A program made the position numbers and the translations under genes. A stretch of DNA of 64,000 bases from Burkholderiales bacterium. GTDB taxonomy: Bacteria; Pseudomonadota; Gammaproteobacteria; Burkholderiales; Burkholderiaceae_D. Below, piece by piece: positions 56,640 to 64,000 of this stretch. Under the pieces are notes generated by a model that ran no database searches, had not been told where the DNA came from, and saw only the letters and a list, made by a program, of their open reading frames with translations. Location: positions 1 through 64,000 of the forward strand of contig JACOUL010000024.1 in assembly GCA_016177875.1 (NCBI GenBank), written 5' to 3'. Within the stretch, counting starts at the first letter, position 1, and the number at the start of each line of letters is the position of its first letter.

Positions 56640-57584
56640 TCATCTTTTCGACTTCCGTGAATTGGCAGTACGACGTTGCCGTGCATGTGGGCCGAAGGTT
56701 TCGAAACGCGCGGTATCGCTGATCGCGACGATCGCCGGATGCGTAAGGCGACGCTCGGTAGTGATGGCAAACAATTGCTCATGAACCGCGTCTATAAGAC
56801 CGACTTCAATCACTTGATGTTGTTTGCACACGTGTTCAGATATGGCGCGCGGGGCGACAAACAAGCCGGCGCCGGCTTGGCCGAACGCTTGAAGCAGCGC
56901 GCTATCGTCAAATTCTCCGATGATGTGCGGCTGCAATCCATGCGTGCTAAACCATTGTTCGAGACGAGGGCGAATCATCACATCTGCTCCTGGCAGAAGG
57001 AAAGGCGCTCCGTGCAGCGAGGCCGGAAACTCGCCCTTTAATTTGCGGACCAGATCCGGCTTGCCGAAGACCGTTAGCTCGCTTTCGCCGAGCAAGTGGC
57101 TGTAGCCGCGCACGTTAAGGTTGCTTGGCATGGGGCGGTCGGCAATGACCAAGTCCAGGCGGTGCACGGCAAGTTCTGCCAATAGGGAATTAAGCCGGCC
57201 TTCCCGGCAAACCAAGCGAATCGGCTCAGGCAGGGAAAGCGCCGGCTCTACCAAGCGATAAGCAATCATCTTGGGGACCGAATCGGCAATGCCGACAAAA
57301 AAAGGCGTGCTTATTCGGGCCGCTTGATCGCGCACGACCTCAAGTAGTTCGTCGCCAAGGGAAAATATCTGTTCGGCGTAAGTGAGGATGCGGCGGCCGG
57401 CATCCGTCAGTTCCAATCCGCGGCCGGCACGCCGGAATAGCTCCACCCCCAAATTTTCTTCCAATTCACGCAATTGACCGCTGATCGATTGCGGCGTGAG
57501 ATGCAATTGCTCGCCGGCGCGCGCGATTGCTCCGGACTTGGCAACCACCCAGAAATAACGCAAGTGCTTATAGTTAAGTGCCAT
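56640..57584 (-). CDS. nhaR: NhaR-type LysR-family transcriptional regulator
   Basis: 314 residues. N-terminal LysR helix-turn-helix: ALNYKHLRYFWVVAKSGAIARAGEQLHLTPQSISGQLRELEENLG, the typical NhaR start, followed by a substrate-binding-like C-terminal domain. NhaR responds to sodium in E. coli, but here it is divergent from htpX rather than nhaA. The ATG at 57584 is used because the family starts at MALNYKHL. An inverted repeat (57605-57628) lies right upstream. Confidence 0.9.
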   Translation of the reverse strand: MALNYKHLRYFWVVAKSGAIARAGEQLHLTPQSISGQLRELEENLGVELFRRAGRGLELTDAGRRILTYAEQIFSLGDELLEVVRDQAARISTPFFVGIADSVPKMIAYRLVEPALSLPEPIRLVCREGRLNSLLAELAVHRLDLVIADRPMPSNLNVRGYSHLLGESELTVFGKPDLVRKLKGEFPASLHGAPFLLPGADVMIRPRLEQWFSTHGLQPHIIGEFDDSALLQAFGQAGAGLFVAPRAISEHVCKQHQVIEVGLIDAVHEQLFAITTERRLTHPAIVAISDTARFETFGPHARQRRTANSRKSKR

Positions 57585-57604
57585 GTGCAAATCATCCAAA
57601 AAAA

Positions 57605-57628
57605 CGAATATTTAATAAAGTATATTCG
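57605..57628. promoter_or_regulatory. palindrome between nhaR and htpX
   Basis: CGAATAT and ATATTCG are perfect 7-bp arms with a 10-base AT-rich spacer, 20 bases ahead of the nhaR start. A LysR-type regulator commonly binds such sites to control itself and a divergent gene. Confidence 0.5.
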
Positions 57629-57729
57629 ATTTGTTCGATTGATTGTCTTCGACTAAACTGATTTGTGCCGATGTCCCGCTTGTATTCGGGAAGTTGGATT
57701 TTGAAAATTCTCAGGGAAGCGACTACACC

Positions 57730-58599
57730 ATGAAACGCGTCATACTCTTTATCGCAACGAACCTTGCCATCATGCTCGTGCTGAGCATTTCCGCGAGCGT
57801 CTTGGGCGTCAATAAATACTTGACGGCCAATGGTCTTAATTTGGGTACCTTGTTGGTCTTCGCCGCATTGATGGGTTTTGGCGGCGCCTTCATTTCGCTT
57901 TTTTTGTCCAAGCCGATTGCCAAATGGTCGACCGGCGCGCGAGTAATCGAGCATCCTGAAACGTCTACCGAATTGTGGTTGGTCGGTACCGTCAATGCGC
58001 AAGCGCAGAAAGCCGGTATCACCATGCCGGAGGTGGCCATTTATGAAGGCGAGCCGAATGCATTTGCTACCGGCGCAACCAAAAACAGTTCGCTCGTCGC
58101 CGTGTCTACCGGCTTGCTGTCATCGATGACGCGCGAGGAAGTGGAAGCCGTGCTTGCGCATGAAGTCGACCATATCGCCAACGGCGATATGGTGACGCTC
58201 ACCTTGATCCAGGGTATCGTCAATACCTTTGTCATTTTCTTGGCGCGCGTAGTGGGTTATGCGGTCGACCAATTTTTGCGCCGTGACGAGCAGAGTTCCG
58301 GGCCGGGCATCGGATATACCGTGACCGTGGTGATATGCGATATCGTATTCGGCATACTCGCGAGCGTTATCGTGATGTACTTCTCGCGTCAGCGTGAATT
58401 CCGCGCCGACCGCGGCGCCGCGCAGCTGCTGGGCAATCCGCAGCCGATGATTGCCGCATTACGCCGTCTCGGTGGCGTGGAGCACAGCGATTTGCCGAAA
58501 AATATGGCAGCGTCCGGCATCGCAGGCGGCGGCTTGATGAGCCTCTTCAGCAGCCATCCGCCGATCGAAGATCGCATCGCGGCTTTGCAAGCGCATTAA
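57730..58599 (+). CDS. htpX: HtpX membrane zinc metalloprotease
   Basis: 289 residues of the M48 HtpX family: two N-terminal transmembrane helices (about 1-60), zinc motif HEVDH at 144-148 with the third ligand in EFRADRGAA, then two more transmembrane helices (about 155-205) before it. HtpX degrades damaged or misassembled membrane proteins. The HEVDH variant keeps both His and the catalytic Glu. The ATG at 57730 is set by family similarity. Followed by a TerC gene 17 bases downstream, likely one transcript. Confidence 0.93.
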   Translation: MKRVILFIATNLAIMLVLSISASVLGVNKYLTANGLNLGTLLVFAALMGFGGAFISLFLSKPIAKWSTGARVIEHPETSTELWLVGTVNAQAQKAGITMPEVAIYEGEPNAFATGATKNSSLVAVSTGLLSSMTREEVEAVLAHEVDHIANGDMVTLTLIQGIVNTFVIFLARVVGYAVDQFLRRDEQSSGPGIGYTVTVVICDIVFGILASVIVMYFSRQREFRADRGAAQLLGNPQPMIAALRRLGGVEHSDLPKNMAASGIAGGGLMSLFSSHPPIEDRIAALQAH

Positions 58600-58616
58600 T
58601 TTAACGAGAGCATGCC

Positions 58617-59372
58617 ATGATGGAACTCTTAGCGGATCCTCAAGTGTGGATGGCATTTGCCACATTGACTGCGCTTGAGCTGGTCCTGGGTATCGACAAC
58701 ATCATCTTCATCTCGATTCTGGTCGATAAACTGCCGGCGCAGAAACGGGAGTATGCCCGCAAGCTAGGTTTGTTCATGGCGATGTTCATGCGCCTCGGTT
58801 TGCTGCTGCTGCTCTCATGGATCGTCGGCATGACGGCGCCGCTATTTACGCTGCCGGTATTCAATCAAGCGATCTCGGGTCGTGACCTTGTATTGATTCT
58901 CGGAGGACTGTTCCTGCTATGGAAAAGCGTGAGCGAAATTCACGAGTCGCTTGAGGGTGCTGCGCAAACGAGCACGCCGAATGTCGTCAAGACCACGCTC
59001 GCTGCCGCGATTGTGCAGATCATGATCATTGACTTGGTATTCTCGCTCGACTCGATCATCACGGCGGTCGGCATGGTGGATCAAGTTGCCGTCATGATGG
59101 CTGCCGTAGTGGCATCGGTGGGATTGATGATGTTGTTTGCCGGCGCCATCGGCCGATTTGTTTCTGCACATCCGACCATCAAAATGCTTGCGCTATCTTT
59201 CCTGGTGGTGGTTGGTGTGGTGTTGATTGCAGAAGGCTTCGGCCACCATGTTCCTAAAGGATACATCTATAGTGCCATGGCATTTTCCGTGGTGGTGGAA
59301 ATGCTCAACATTCATATGCGCAAGCGCGCCGCGAAGCCGGTACAACTGCATTCTATTTACGAACCAGACTAA
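58617..59372 (+). CDS. TerC-family integral membrane protein
   Basis: 251 residues with about seven hydrophobic helices. TerC features: ALELVLGIDNIIFISILVDKLP near the start, with the acidic Asp-Asn pair in a membrane segment, and LVFSLDSIITAVGMVDQVAVMM later. TerC proteins are implicated in metal (manganese) export and in protein maturation at the membrane. No Mn riboswitch (yybP-ykoY) is seen in the upstream gap. Downstream of htpX. Confidence 0.9.
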   Translation: MMELLADPQVWMAFATLTALELVLGIDNIIFISILVDKLPAQKREYARKLGLFMAMFMRLGLLLLLSWIVGMTAPLFTLPVFNQAISGRDLVLILGGLFLLWKSVSEIHESLEGAAQTSTPNVVKTTLAAAIVQIMIIDLVFSLDSIITAVGMVDQVAVMMAAVVASVGLMMLFAGAIGRFVSAHPTIKMLALSFLVVVGVVLIAEGFGHHVPKGYIYSAMAFSVVVEMLNIHMRKRAAKPVQLHSIYEPD

Positions 59373-59408
59373 CCTATATCACCGCACGTCGCCGAGTCGG
59401 AAATCGTC

Positions 59409-62141
59409 CTAGACATGTTCCATCACCGGAATGCGTTCAAGCGCCGGTTGCTGCTCGGCCGGAGGTACAGGTTTCGATATATAGAAGCCTTGGATTTCAT
59501 CGCAGCGCAAGTGTTTTAATATGCGCCATTGCTGCTGATTTTCCACGCCTTCTGCCACGACGCGCATGCCGAGCGCGTGCGCCATGGTGATGATGGCGGT
59601 AAAAAACACCTCCCCCTCTTCGGTTTTAGCCACCTTCGATGTAAATGCGCGATCGACCTTTAATACATCGAAGTCAAGTTGCTGCAATTGCGAAAGGGAT
59701 GAGTAACCGGTGCCGAAGTCATCGATCGAAAATTTAATTCCTTTGCGTTTCAGTGCCGTCATGACGGACGACACGTCGTGGGATTTACCCATCATGCACG
59801 ATTCCGTCACTTCGATTTCAAGCCACGCCGGATCGACTTGATATCGTTGCAGACATTCCGTGACAACTTTGGTAAAGCCTGCGTGGTTGAACTGGCGCGG
59901 CGACACGTTCACGGAAACCGGAATGATTTTTCCATCGCCTTGTTTGGCCCAAGATGCCAGCTGCGCGCAAACTTTTCCCAGAACCAATTCGCCGATACCG
60001 AGAATGAGGCTGCTTTCCTCAGCTAATGCAATGAACTCTGTCGGTTCGAGCAGTCCGCGCACCGGATGCTGCCAGCGCACCAGCGCTTCCATGCTCGACA
60101 TGGTGCCGGTCATGATATCGATGCGCGGCTGATAATGCATGAGGAACTCATCGTTCTCCAGGGCGTGCCGCAGCTCTTTCTCAAGTGTGAGGCGGCTGCG
60201 CAAGGCTTCATAAAATTTTCGTTCGTAAAAGCTGAATTGCCCCTTGCCGGCTGTCTTGGCAGAATACATGGCGATGTCCGCGTTTTGCAGCAGCATAGCG
60301 GCATCGGCACCGTCATCGGGAAAAATACTGATGCCGATCGAGGTTCCGATCGCATGCATACCTTGCGACAAACGAAATTTTTCCTTGAAAGCGACGACTA
60401 CCCGGTCGGCCACCAGAGCGGCGTCCTCCTTGTGGGAAAGGTGCTCGACGATGACCACAAATTCGTCGCCGCCAAGACGCACGACATTGTCATGCGGCCG
60501 CACCGCGACTTTGAGTCGTTCCGCTGCGTAGCGCAGCAGTTCGTCGCCGGTCAAGTGGCCCATGGTGTCGTTCACGCTTTTAAATCCGTCCAGATCGATG
60601 AAAAGCAATGCCAGCATCGATTGGTCGGCGTGTGCGCGGTCGATCGCTTGCGGTAGAAAATTTTGAATCCAATGACGATTTGGCAAACCTGTCAAAGCGT
60701 CTTCGTAGCCGCGCCGCTCTAATTCCGAGACATGGGCCTTGATCTCGCTGATGTCGCGCATAGTGATCGCAACTTCACCGTCGGAACGAACCATCTTGAG
60801 ATGCAGCCAAGGTGCCGATTCAATCCATTCGAAAGGGATTTGTATTTCGCCTTCGAAAAAGCCGTTTTCCATTGCCTGCCGCATGCACTCCTGCAAGTCG
60901 GCCATTATTTGGCCATTGAACAGAGCGGAAAAATATTTTCCCAGCATCGATTCTCGACGTTCGTGAAAGAGTTTGGCGCCGAAGGAATTGCAGTCGATTA
61001 TTTGAAAATCCAAATTGCCGCCTACTTTGTCGTGCACGGGCTTGGCGATGTAGAAGCCTTCGTTGCCTTCTTCGGTTGCCATGCGATAGGTGGCTTGCGT
61101 CAACTCCAGTTGATATTTGCGCCAAGCCAGCCGTATGGACAGCAGCATGGCGATACAGGTAAAAACGGCAAGGATTGATGTCGCAAAAAGAGCGTGGCGT
61201 ATTGCACTTTGACGCATTAGATAATAGGGCGCCAAGGCACCTTCTTCGTCGATGCCGGCAACCGCGACCAACGGTAGACCTTCAATCTGTTGCCAGCCGA
61301 TGAAGCGATTGCGCCCGTCTCTAAACCAGGCATTTCCCGCCAGCCGCTGGCTGCCAAACAAGAGTGAAAAATAGGGCGTGGCCGAAAAGGCCGGCCTATC
61401 CGGCGGCCAGACTATTTCGCCGATGCGTGAAACCATTACTTGATAATGATCGCTGACAATCGCCAGTATTCCATTTTTCCCCAACGTCGTTTCGCTATAG
61501 GTAGTCGTAAAGTAAGCCGGGGCGACCGAGAGCAGCACCGCGCCGTCGAAGCTGCCATCCGCGCGTGAAATGCCGCGCGAGAAATGCAACCTTGTTTCCC
61601 TGGTCAGCCGGCCGGGGTAGGGTCCTCCCATGAAAAACGTATCGATGATGGCCGCTTTTTGGATAAGGTACGACTGGCGATCGCCAAAATACTTGGCATT
61701 GGGTGCGACGACAGTACTTGTGAGCAAGTTGCCGTCACGGTCAATAATGGCGGCTTCGACCCGCGGGCCGGAAGTAAAAAGTTTTTTCTGCCTGGCTGTT
61801 TCCAGAGGGAGGCGTCCCTCGGACAAATGCCATTCGTATCGGATATGCAGCGTGAGTTGGTCGAGTGTCTGGAATGTCAGGGCGAGCTGAGAGGCATAGT
61901 TGCGCGCGACGAGTAAGGCTTCGCGCAACGCTGCATTTTCCGTCTCTTGACGTTCATTTTTTAAGTTTGTATGTAGTACAGTCCATCCTGCGCATGCCAG
62001 GATGATTGCGCCGATGGGCCAAACAAGTATCCACAACCAATGACCTTTCAAAAAGCCGAGTTTTTCGATGACGCTTTTAACTGAAAACGGAAGTCGGCTG
62101 GAAAAAGGGAGCATAGTTGAACATTGGTTGAACAGGGACAT
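59409..62141 (-). CDS. membrane sensor GGDEF-EAL diguanylate cyclase/phosphodiesterase
   Basis: 910 residues. Transmembrane helices near 30-50 and 325-345 bracket a periplasmic dCACHE-like sensor region. A PAS-like linker (about 375-490) is followed by a GGDEF domain with the intact active site RLGGDEF and an RxxD I-site (RPHD) five residues before it, then an EAL domain with SSMEALVRWQHP, DDFGTGYSSL and KVDRAFT. Both the synthesis and hydrolysis sites of c-di-GMP look complete, so either or both may be active. Starts at ATG 62141; ATG 62114 is possible. Confidence 0.93.
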   Translation of the reverse strand: MSLFNQCSTMLPFSSRLPFSVKSVIEKLGFLKGHWLWILVWPIGAIILACAGWTVLHTNLKNERQETENAALREALLVARNYASQLALTFQTLDQLTLHIRYEWHLSEGRLPLETARQKKLFTSGPRVEAAIIDRDGNLLTSTVVAPNAKYFGDRQSYLIQKAAIIDTFFMGGPYPGRLTRETRLHFSRGISRADGSFDGAVLLSVAPAYFTTTYSETTLGKNGILAIVSDHYQVMVSRIGEIVWPPDRPAFSATPYFSLLFGSQRLAGNAWFRDGRNRFIGWQQIEGLPLVAVAGIDEEGALAPYYLMRQSAIRHALFATSILAVFTCIAMLLSIRLAWRKYQLELTQATYRMATEEGNEGFYIAKPVHDKVGGNLDFQIIDCNSFGAKLFHERRESMLGKYFSALFNGQIMADLQECMRQAMENGFFEGEIQIPFEWIESAPWLHLKMVRSDGEVAITMRDISEIKAHVSELERRGYEDALTGLPNRHWIQNFLPQAIDRAHADQSMLALLFIDLDGFKSVNDTMGHLTGDELLRYAAERLKVAVRPHDNVVRLGGDEFVVIVEHLSHKEDAALVADRVVVAFKEKFRLSQGMHAIGTSIGISIFPDDGADAAMLLQNADIAMYSAKTAGKGQFSFYERKFYEALRSRLTLEKELRHALENDEFLMHYQPRIDIMTGTMSSMEALVRWQHPVRGLLEPTEFIALAEESSLILGIGELVLGKVCAQLASWAKQGDGKIIPVSVNVSPRQFNHAGFTKVVTECLQRYQVDPAWLEIEVTESCMMGKSHDVSSVMTALKRKGIKFSIDDFGTGYSSLSQLQQLDFDVLKVDRAFTSKVAKTEEGEVFFTAIITMAHALGMRVVAEGVENQQQWRILKHLRCDEIQGFYISKPVPPAEQQPALERIPVMEHV

Positions 62142-62344
62142 GACATCCCGCAGTTCTCGCTATGTTGGTAACGAGGATTGCGCATCTGAACTTATGGAAG
62201 TTGAGACATCGGCTCAAAGAATTGGTGCCAATTAGTCAAGGTCTCTTGCAGACCTGTATAAGCTGAAGTGCGCCATGCCTTACTTGATGGCCCTTTGTTT
62301 TTTCCAGCGCTACTACATTCGCCGTAGGCATACGGGGTAGCATA

Positions 62345-62375
62345 TTGACTCTAGGTAACAAATCATGTTTACTAT
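62345..62375 (+). promoter_or_regulatory. sigma-70-like promoter ahead of the unknown/PilH-like pair
   Basis: TTGACT (62345-62350) with TACTAT (62370-62375), 19 bases apart. The spacing is longer than ideal. The start at 62435 fits a 53-base leader. Confidence 0.4.
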
Positions 62376-62434
62376 CGAAGATAGATATACGCCTTGCCAG
62401 TACTTGGCAACCGTCGGTCGAAAAGAGTGTTCCA

Positions 62435-62758
62435 ATGCCCAACGCAACTGTCCTTAGTCCAGAGCTTTTCAACACGATCCGCGCTGACGTGTTGACCTAT
62501 ATTCAGAAAAAGCTGCATGGCATGGAAATCGATGTCAGCGATTTGGAATTGCATAATTCCTCGGTCACCAAAACGCTGCGGGTTTATGTCACGGTGAGCC
62601 GTTCCCATAATCTCAAGGCGCTTTATTTGGCAGAGCAAATGATCTGCAAGGAGCTCCAGCAGCAGTTTGCTTTGCTGCCGTACGGCTTTTACTGGCGCTA
62701 TTTTCCTGAACAAAAGGCCGCAGGCGGCGAAAATTCTCCTTCAACATCAGGTTCTTGA
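62435..62758 (+). CDS. conserved small protein, unknown
   Basis: 107 residues: NTIRADVLTYIQKKLHGMEIDVSDLELHNSSVTKTLRVYVTVSRSH and LAEQMICKELQQQF. No recognised family; alpha/beta, soluble, no signal peptide. The upstream TTG at 62345 coincides with a -35 element, which favours the ATG at 62435. The stop codon is 11 bases before the PilH-like gene start, suggesting co-transcription and a role in the same signalling. Confidence 0.6.
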   Translation: MPNATVLSPELFNTIRADVLTYIQKKLHGMEIDVSDLELHNSSVTKTLRVYVTVSRSHNLKALYLAEQMICKELQQQFALLPYGFYWRYFPEQKAAGGENSPSTSGS

Positions 62759-62769
62759 ACAACGCATTC

Positions 62770-63135
62770 ATGGCTAAGCAAAAAATCTTAGTAGTGGACG
62801 ATTCCCTTTCGCAGCGGCTCGTATTGGCCGAGCTGCTGACAAGCGCCGGCCATAGGGTGATCATGGCTGAGAATGGCGAACAAGCGGTAGAGAAAGCGAA
62901 GAGCGAACTGCCGGATCTCATCATCATGGATGTCGTGATGCCCGGCTTGAACGGCTTCCAGGCCACGCGCGCCATCACCAACGACGAAACTACCTGGCAT
63001 ATTCCCGTCATCCTGCTCACCAGCAAGGATATGGATTCGGACCGCGTCTGGGCATTGCGGCAAGGGGCGACGGCTTTTCTTAACAAGCCGGTCGATCACG
63101 ATGCCTTGCTTGAGCTGGTGAATACCTTGGAATAG
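62770..63135 (+). CDS. single-domain response regulator, PilH-like
   Basis: 121-residue receiver domain. Acidic pocket Asp10-Asp11 (ILVVDDS), phosphoacceptor Asp54 (IIMDVVMPG), Thr/Ser84-85 (LLTS) and Lys106 (LNKPVD). The segment MPGLNGFQATRAIT and the TLTSKD-DRVWALRQGA pattern match PilG/PilH/PilR-type receivers, especially PilH, which acts in twitching motility. No output domain. The ATG at 62770 is preferred over a TTG at 62755 that overlaps the previous gene. Confidence 0.9.
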   Translation: MAKQKILVVDDSLSQRLVLAELLTSAGHRVIMAENGEQAVEKAKSELPDLIIMDVVMPGLNGFQATRAITNDETTWHIPVILLTSKDMDSDRVWALRQGATAFLNKPVDHDALLELVNTLE

Positions 63136-63146
63136 GCAAGCGACTG

Positions 63147-63332
63147 TTAACCTAATGTCGTTCGAGCGGTCGACGTTGTTGTCGTACTCGTGGTCGTCAC
63201 AGAGGTGTTTGTGGTGGTGGTCGAACTGGTTGGGGTGTTGAGCGTATTGAGGCCTGAACCGGCTCCTCCTGCATCACCCCCGCAGCCCGCAAGAGCTGCA
63301 CACAGTAGGAATGAAGCCAGAGAGATTTTCAT
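63147..63332 (-). CDS. short Thr-rich lipoprotein
   Basis: 61 residues: signal peptide MKISLASFLLCAALAGC with lipobox LAGC (Cys17), then a GGDAGGAGSG stretch and a Thr/Ser-rich repetitive tail (TTTTNTSVTTTSTTTT). Probably a surface lipoprotein with a disordered tail, or a pseudogene-like remnant. Converges with the PilH-like gene. Confidence 0.6.
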   Translation of the reverse strand: MKISLASFLLCAALAGCGGDAGGAGSGLNTLNTPTSSTTTTNTSVTTTSTTTTSTARTTLG

Positions 63333-63469
63333 CTTTGCTTGCTCGAAATAGGCGCGCCGGACAATTGGCTGGGATAACGCCTGGTTAGACAATTAAGCAA
63401 GCCTACTTTGCAGTGAAAAGCCGCCGCCGCGATTTGAAGTAAAACAAACTAATACGTATACGGCGCCGC

Positions 63470-64000
63470 TTACTTCGAATGCATCACTTCAACGCCGGTC
63501 CAATTCGGCGGCAGGCCGTTAGCCAATAATTGATTTATACGCTCAAGATAGATTTGCGCAACTTTATCGTCCGGTAGACGTTGGAGTACAGCTTGGAACA
63601 TCGCCGCAGCGTCGCTGAAGCGCTTCGCAAAATATAAGTCGACCGCGGATTGCCAGCTCGGCAGGATTTCTTCTTTGGCGGCGCGCGTCGTATCGTCGTC
63701 CGCGTCGAACACTTCGTGGATGACCACATAATCGTTTTTTCCCTTGACTTGAATCTTATCGAGGAAACGGGTTTTAAATGACTCTGGGTGCGCAAGCTTA
63801 GTCAGCGTATCGCCGCTCACGACGATGCCGACGCCGTAGTATTTCGTGATGCTCTCCAGGCGCGAGGCAAGGTTCACCGCATCCGCAATCACGGTACTGT
63901 TCATGCGCTCGTCTTCGCCGACGGTACCGAGGATCAAATTACCCGTGTGCAGCCCTACGCCGATAGCGATCGGCTTCCATCCTTTTGCAACGCGATTTAG
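63470..64000 (-). CDS. class III adenylate/guanylate cyclase domain protein (partial, 5' end outside window)
   Basis: The last 177 codons are in the window; the gene continues beyond position 64000. In the segment near the edge, VGLHTGNLILGTVGEDERMNSTVIADAVNLASRLESITKYYGVGIVVS matches the second half of a class III nucleotidyl cyclase catalytic domain, including the conserved GxxTGxxxxGTVGxxxRxxxTxxGxxVNLASRLE-type stretch. After it, residues HEVFDADDDTTRAAKE and a helical region (FAKRFSDAAAMFQAVLQRLPDDKVAQIYLERI) resemble a TPR-like tail. N-terminal domains and the first catalytic residues are outside the window. Confidence 0.85.
   Translation of the reverse strand, partial: LNRVAKGWKPIAIGVGLHTGNLILGTVGEDERMNSTVIADAVNLASRLESITKYYGVGIVVSGDTLTKLAHPESFKTRFLDKIQVKGKNDYVVIHEVFDADDDTTRAAKEEILPSWQSAVDLYFAKRFSDAAAMFQAVLQRLPDDKVAQIYLERINQLLANGLPPNWTGVEVMHSK

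Noticed and set aside
1..64000. tRNA, rRNA and CRISPR array search
   Set aside because: No tRNA-like T-loop with a cloverleaf, no rRNA sequence and no regularly spaced direct repeats were seen by eye.

Overview
The window looks like a chromosomal segment of a betaproteobacterium in the Burkholderiales, most likely near Oxalobacteraceae. This is an inference from gene content (HopJ-family protein, Cho, TrhP, NhaR next to HtpX, solitary ParA, bacteriohemerythrins) and a moderate GC content; no rRNA or tRNA gene is present to confirm it. Coding density is high, there is no CRISPR array and no complete insertion sequence. The only clear mobile-element trace is the 3' end of a group II intron at the left edge (1-139).

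Layout. 1-3.9 kb: intron tail, ParA-like ATPase, bacteriohemerythrin with a perfect FNR-type box, a lipoprotein hydrolase and two glycine-zipper envelope proteins, closed by a 103-nt inverted repeat with attC-like ends. 3.9-9.9 kb: acyl-CoA ligase, tandem MaoC hydratase, enoyl-CoA hydratase, a second bacteriohemerythrin with an FNR-like box, and a TetR regulator plus thiolase carrying two copies of the same 20-bp operator. 9.9-13.7 kb: HopJ, GNAT, ClsB/YbhN lipid pair, HHE hemerythrin. 13.6-20.5 kb: solitary GspF, lipoprotein, Cho nuclease, and an operon of TrhP (U32), an exported caspase-like protease and an exported phytochelatin-synthase-like protein. 20.8-31 kb: lipoprotein beta-propeller, DUF4242, DUF3592/DUF3108 membrane proteins, two ArsR modules (one with NIPSNAP, one with a double SRPBCC protein), a two-gene ABC exporter and an isochorismatase. 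31-36.7 kb: small unknowns, DUF4349 lipoprotein, and a beta-propeller/ECF sigma/anti-sigma operon. 36.9-42.1 kb: a full-length NOX5-like NADPH oxidase with EF-hands, followed by a 1017-residue secreted BNR-repeat protein. 42.1-52.6 kb: two VOC proteins, a subtilase without signal peptide, MYG1, a DM9-repeat secreted protein with twin palindromes upstream, a DUF3472-like secreted protein, an MFS exporter and a DUF3445 heme N-demethylase-like protein. 52.8-59.4 kb: lipoprotein, cytochrome P450, a frameshifted gene remnant, SDR, NhaR, HtpX and TerC. 59.4-64 kb: GGDEF-EAL protein, PilH-like receiver, lipoprotein and a class III cyclase cut by the window edge.

Themes. Several modules concern oxygen, NO or redox chemistry: three hemerythrin-family proteins, FNR-type sites ahead of two of them, a NOX-type oxidase, P450 and DUF3445. 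Envelope and secreted proteins are abundant. The most striking single gene is the NOX5-like oxidase, whose heme-ligand spacing (14 and 13 residues), FAD and NADPH motifs, EF-hand region and KENF carboxyl terminus all match the eukaryotic NOX family. The caspase/phytochelatin-synthase pair and the cis-element pairs (FNR boxes, TetR operators, twin palindromes) are the other observations most worth following.
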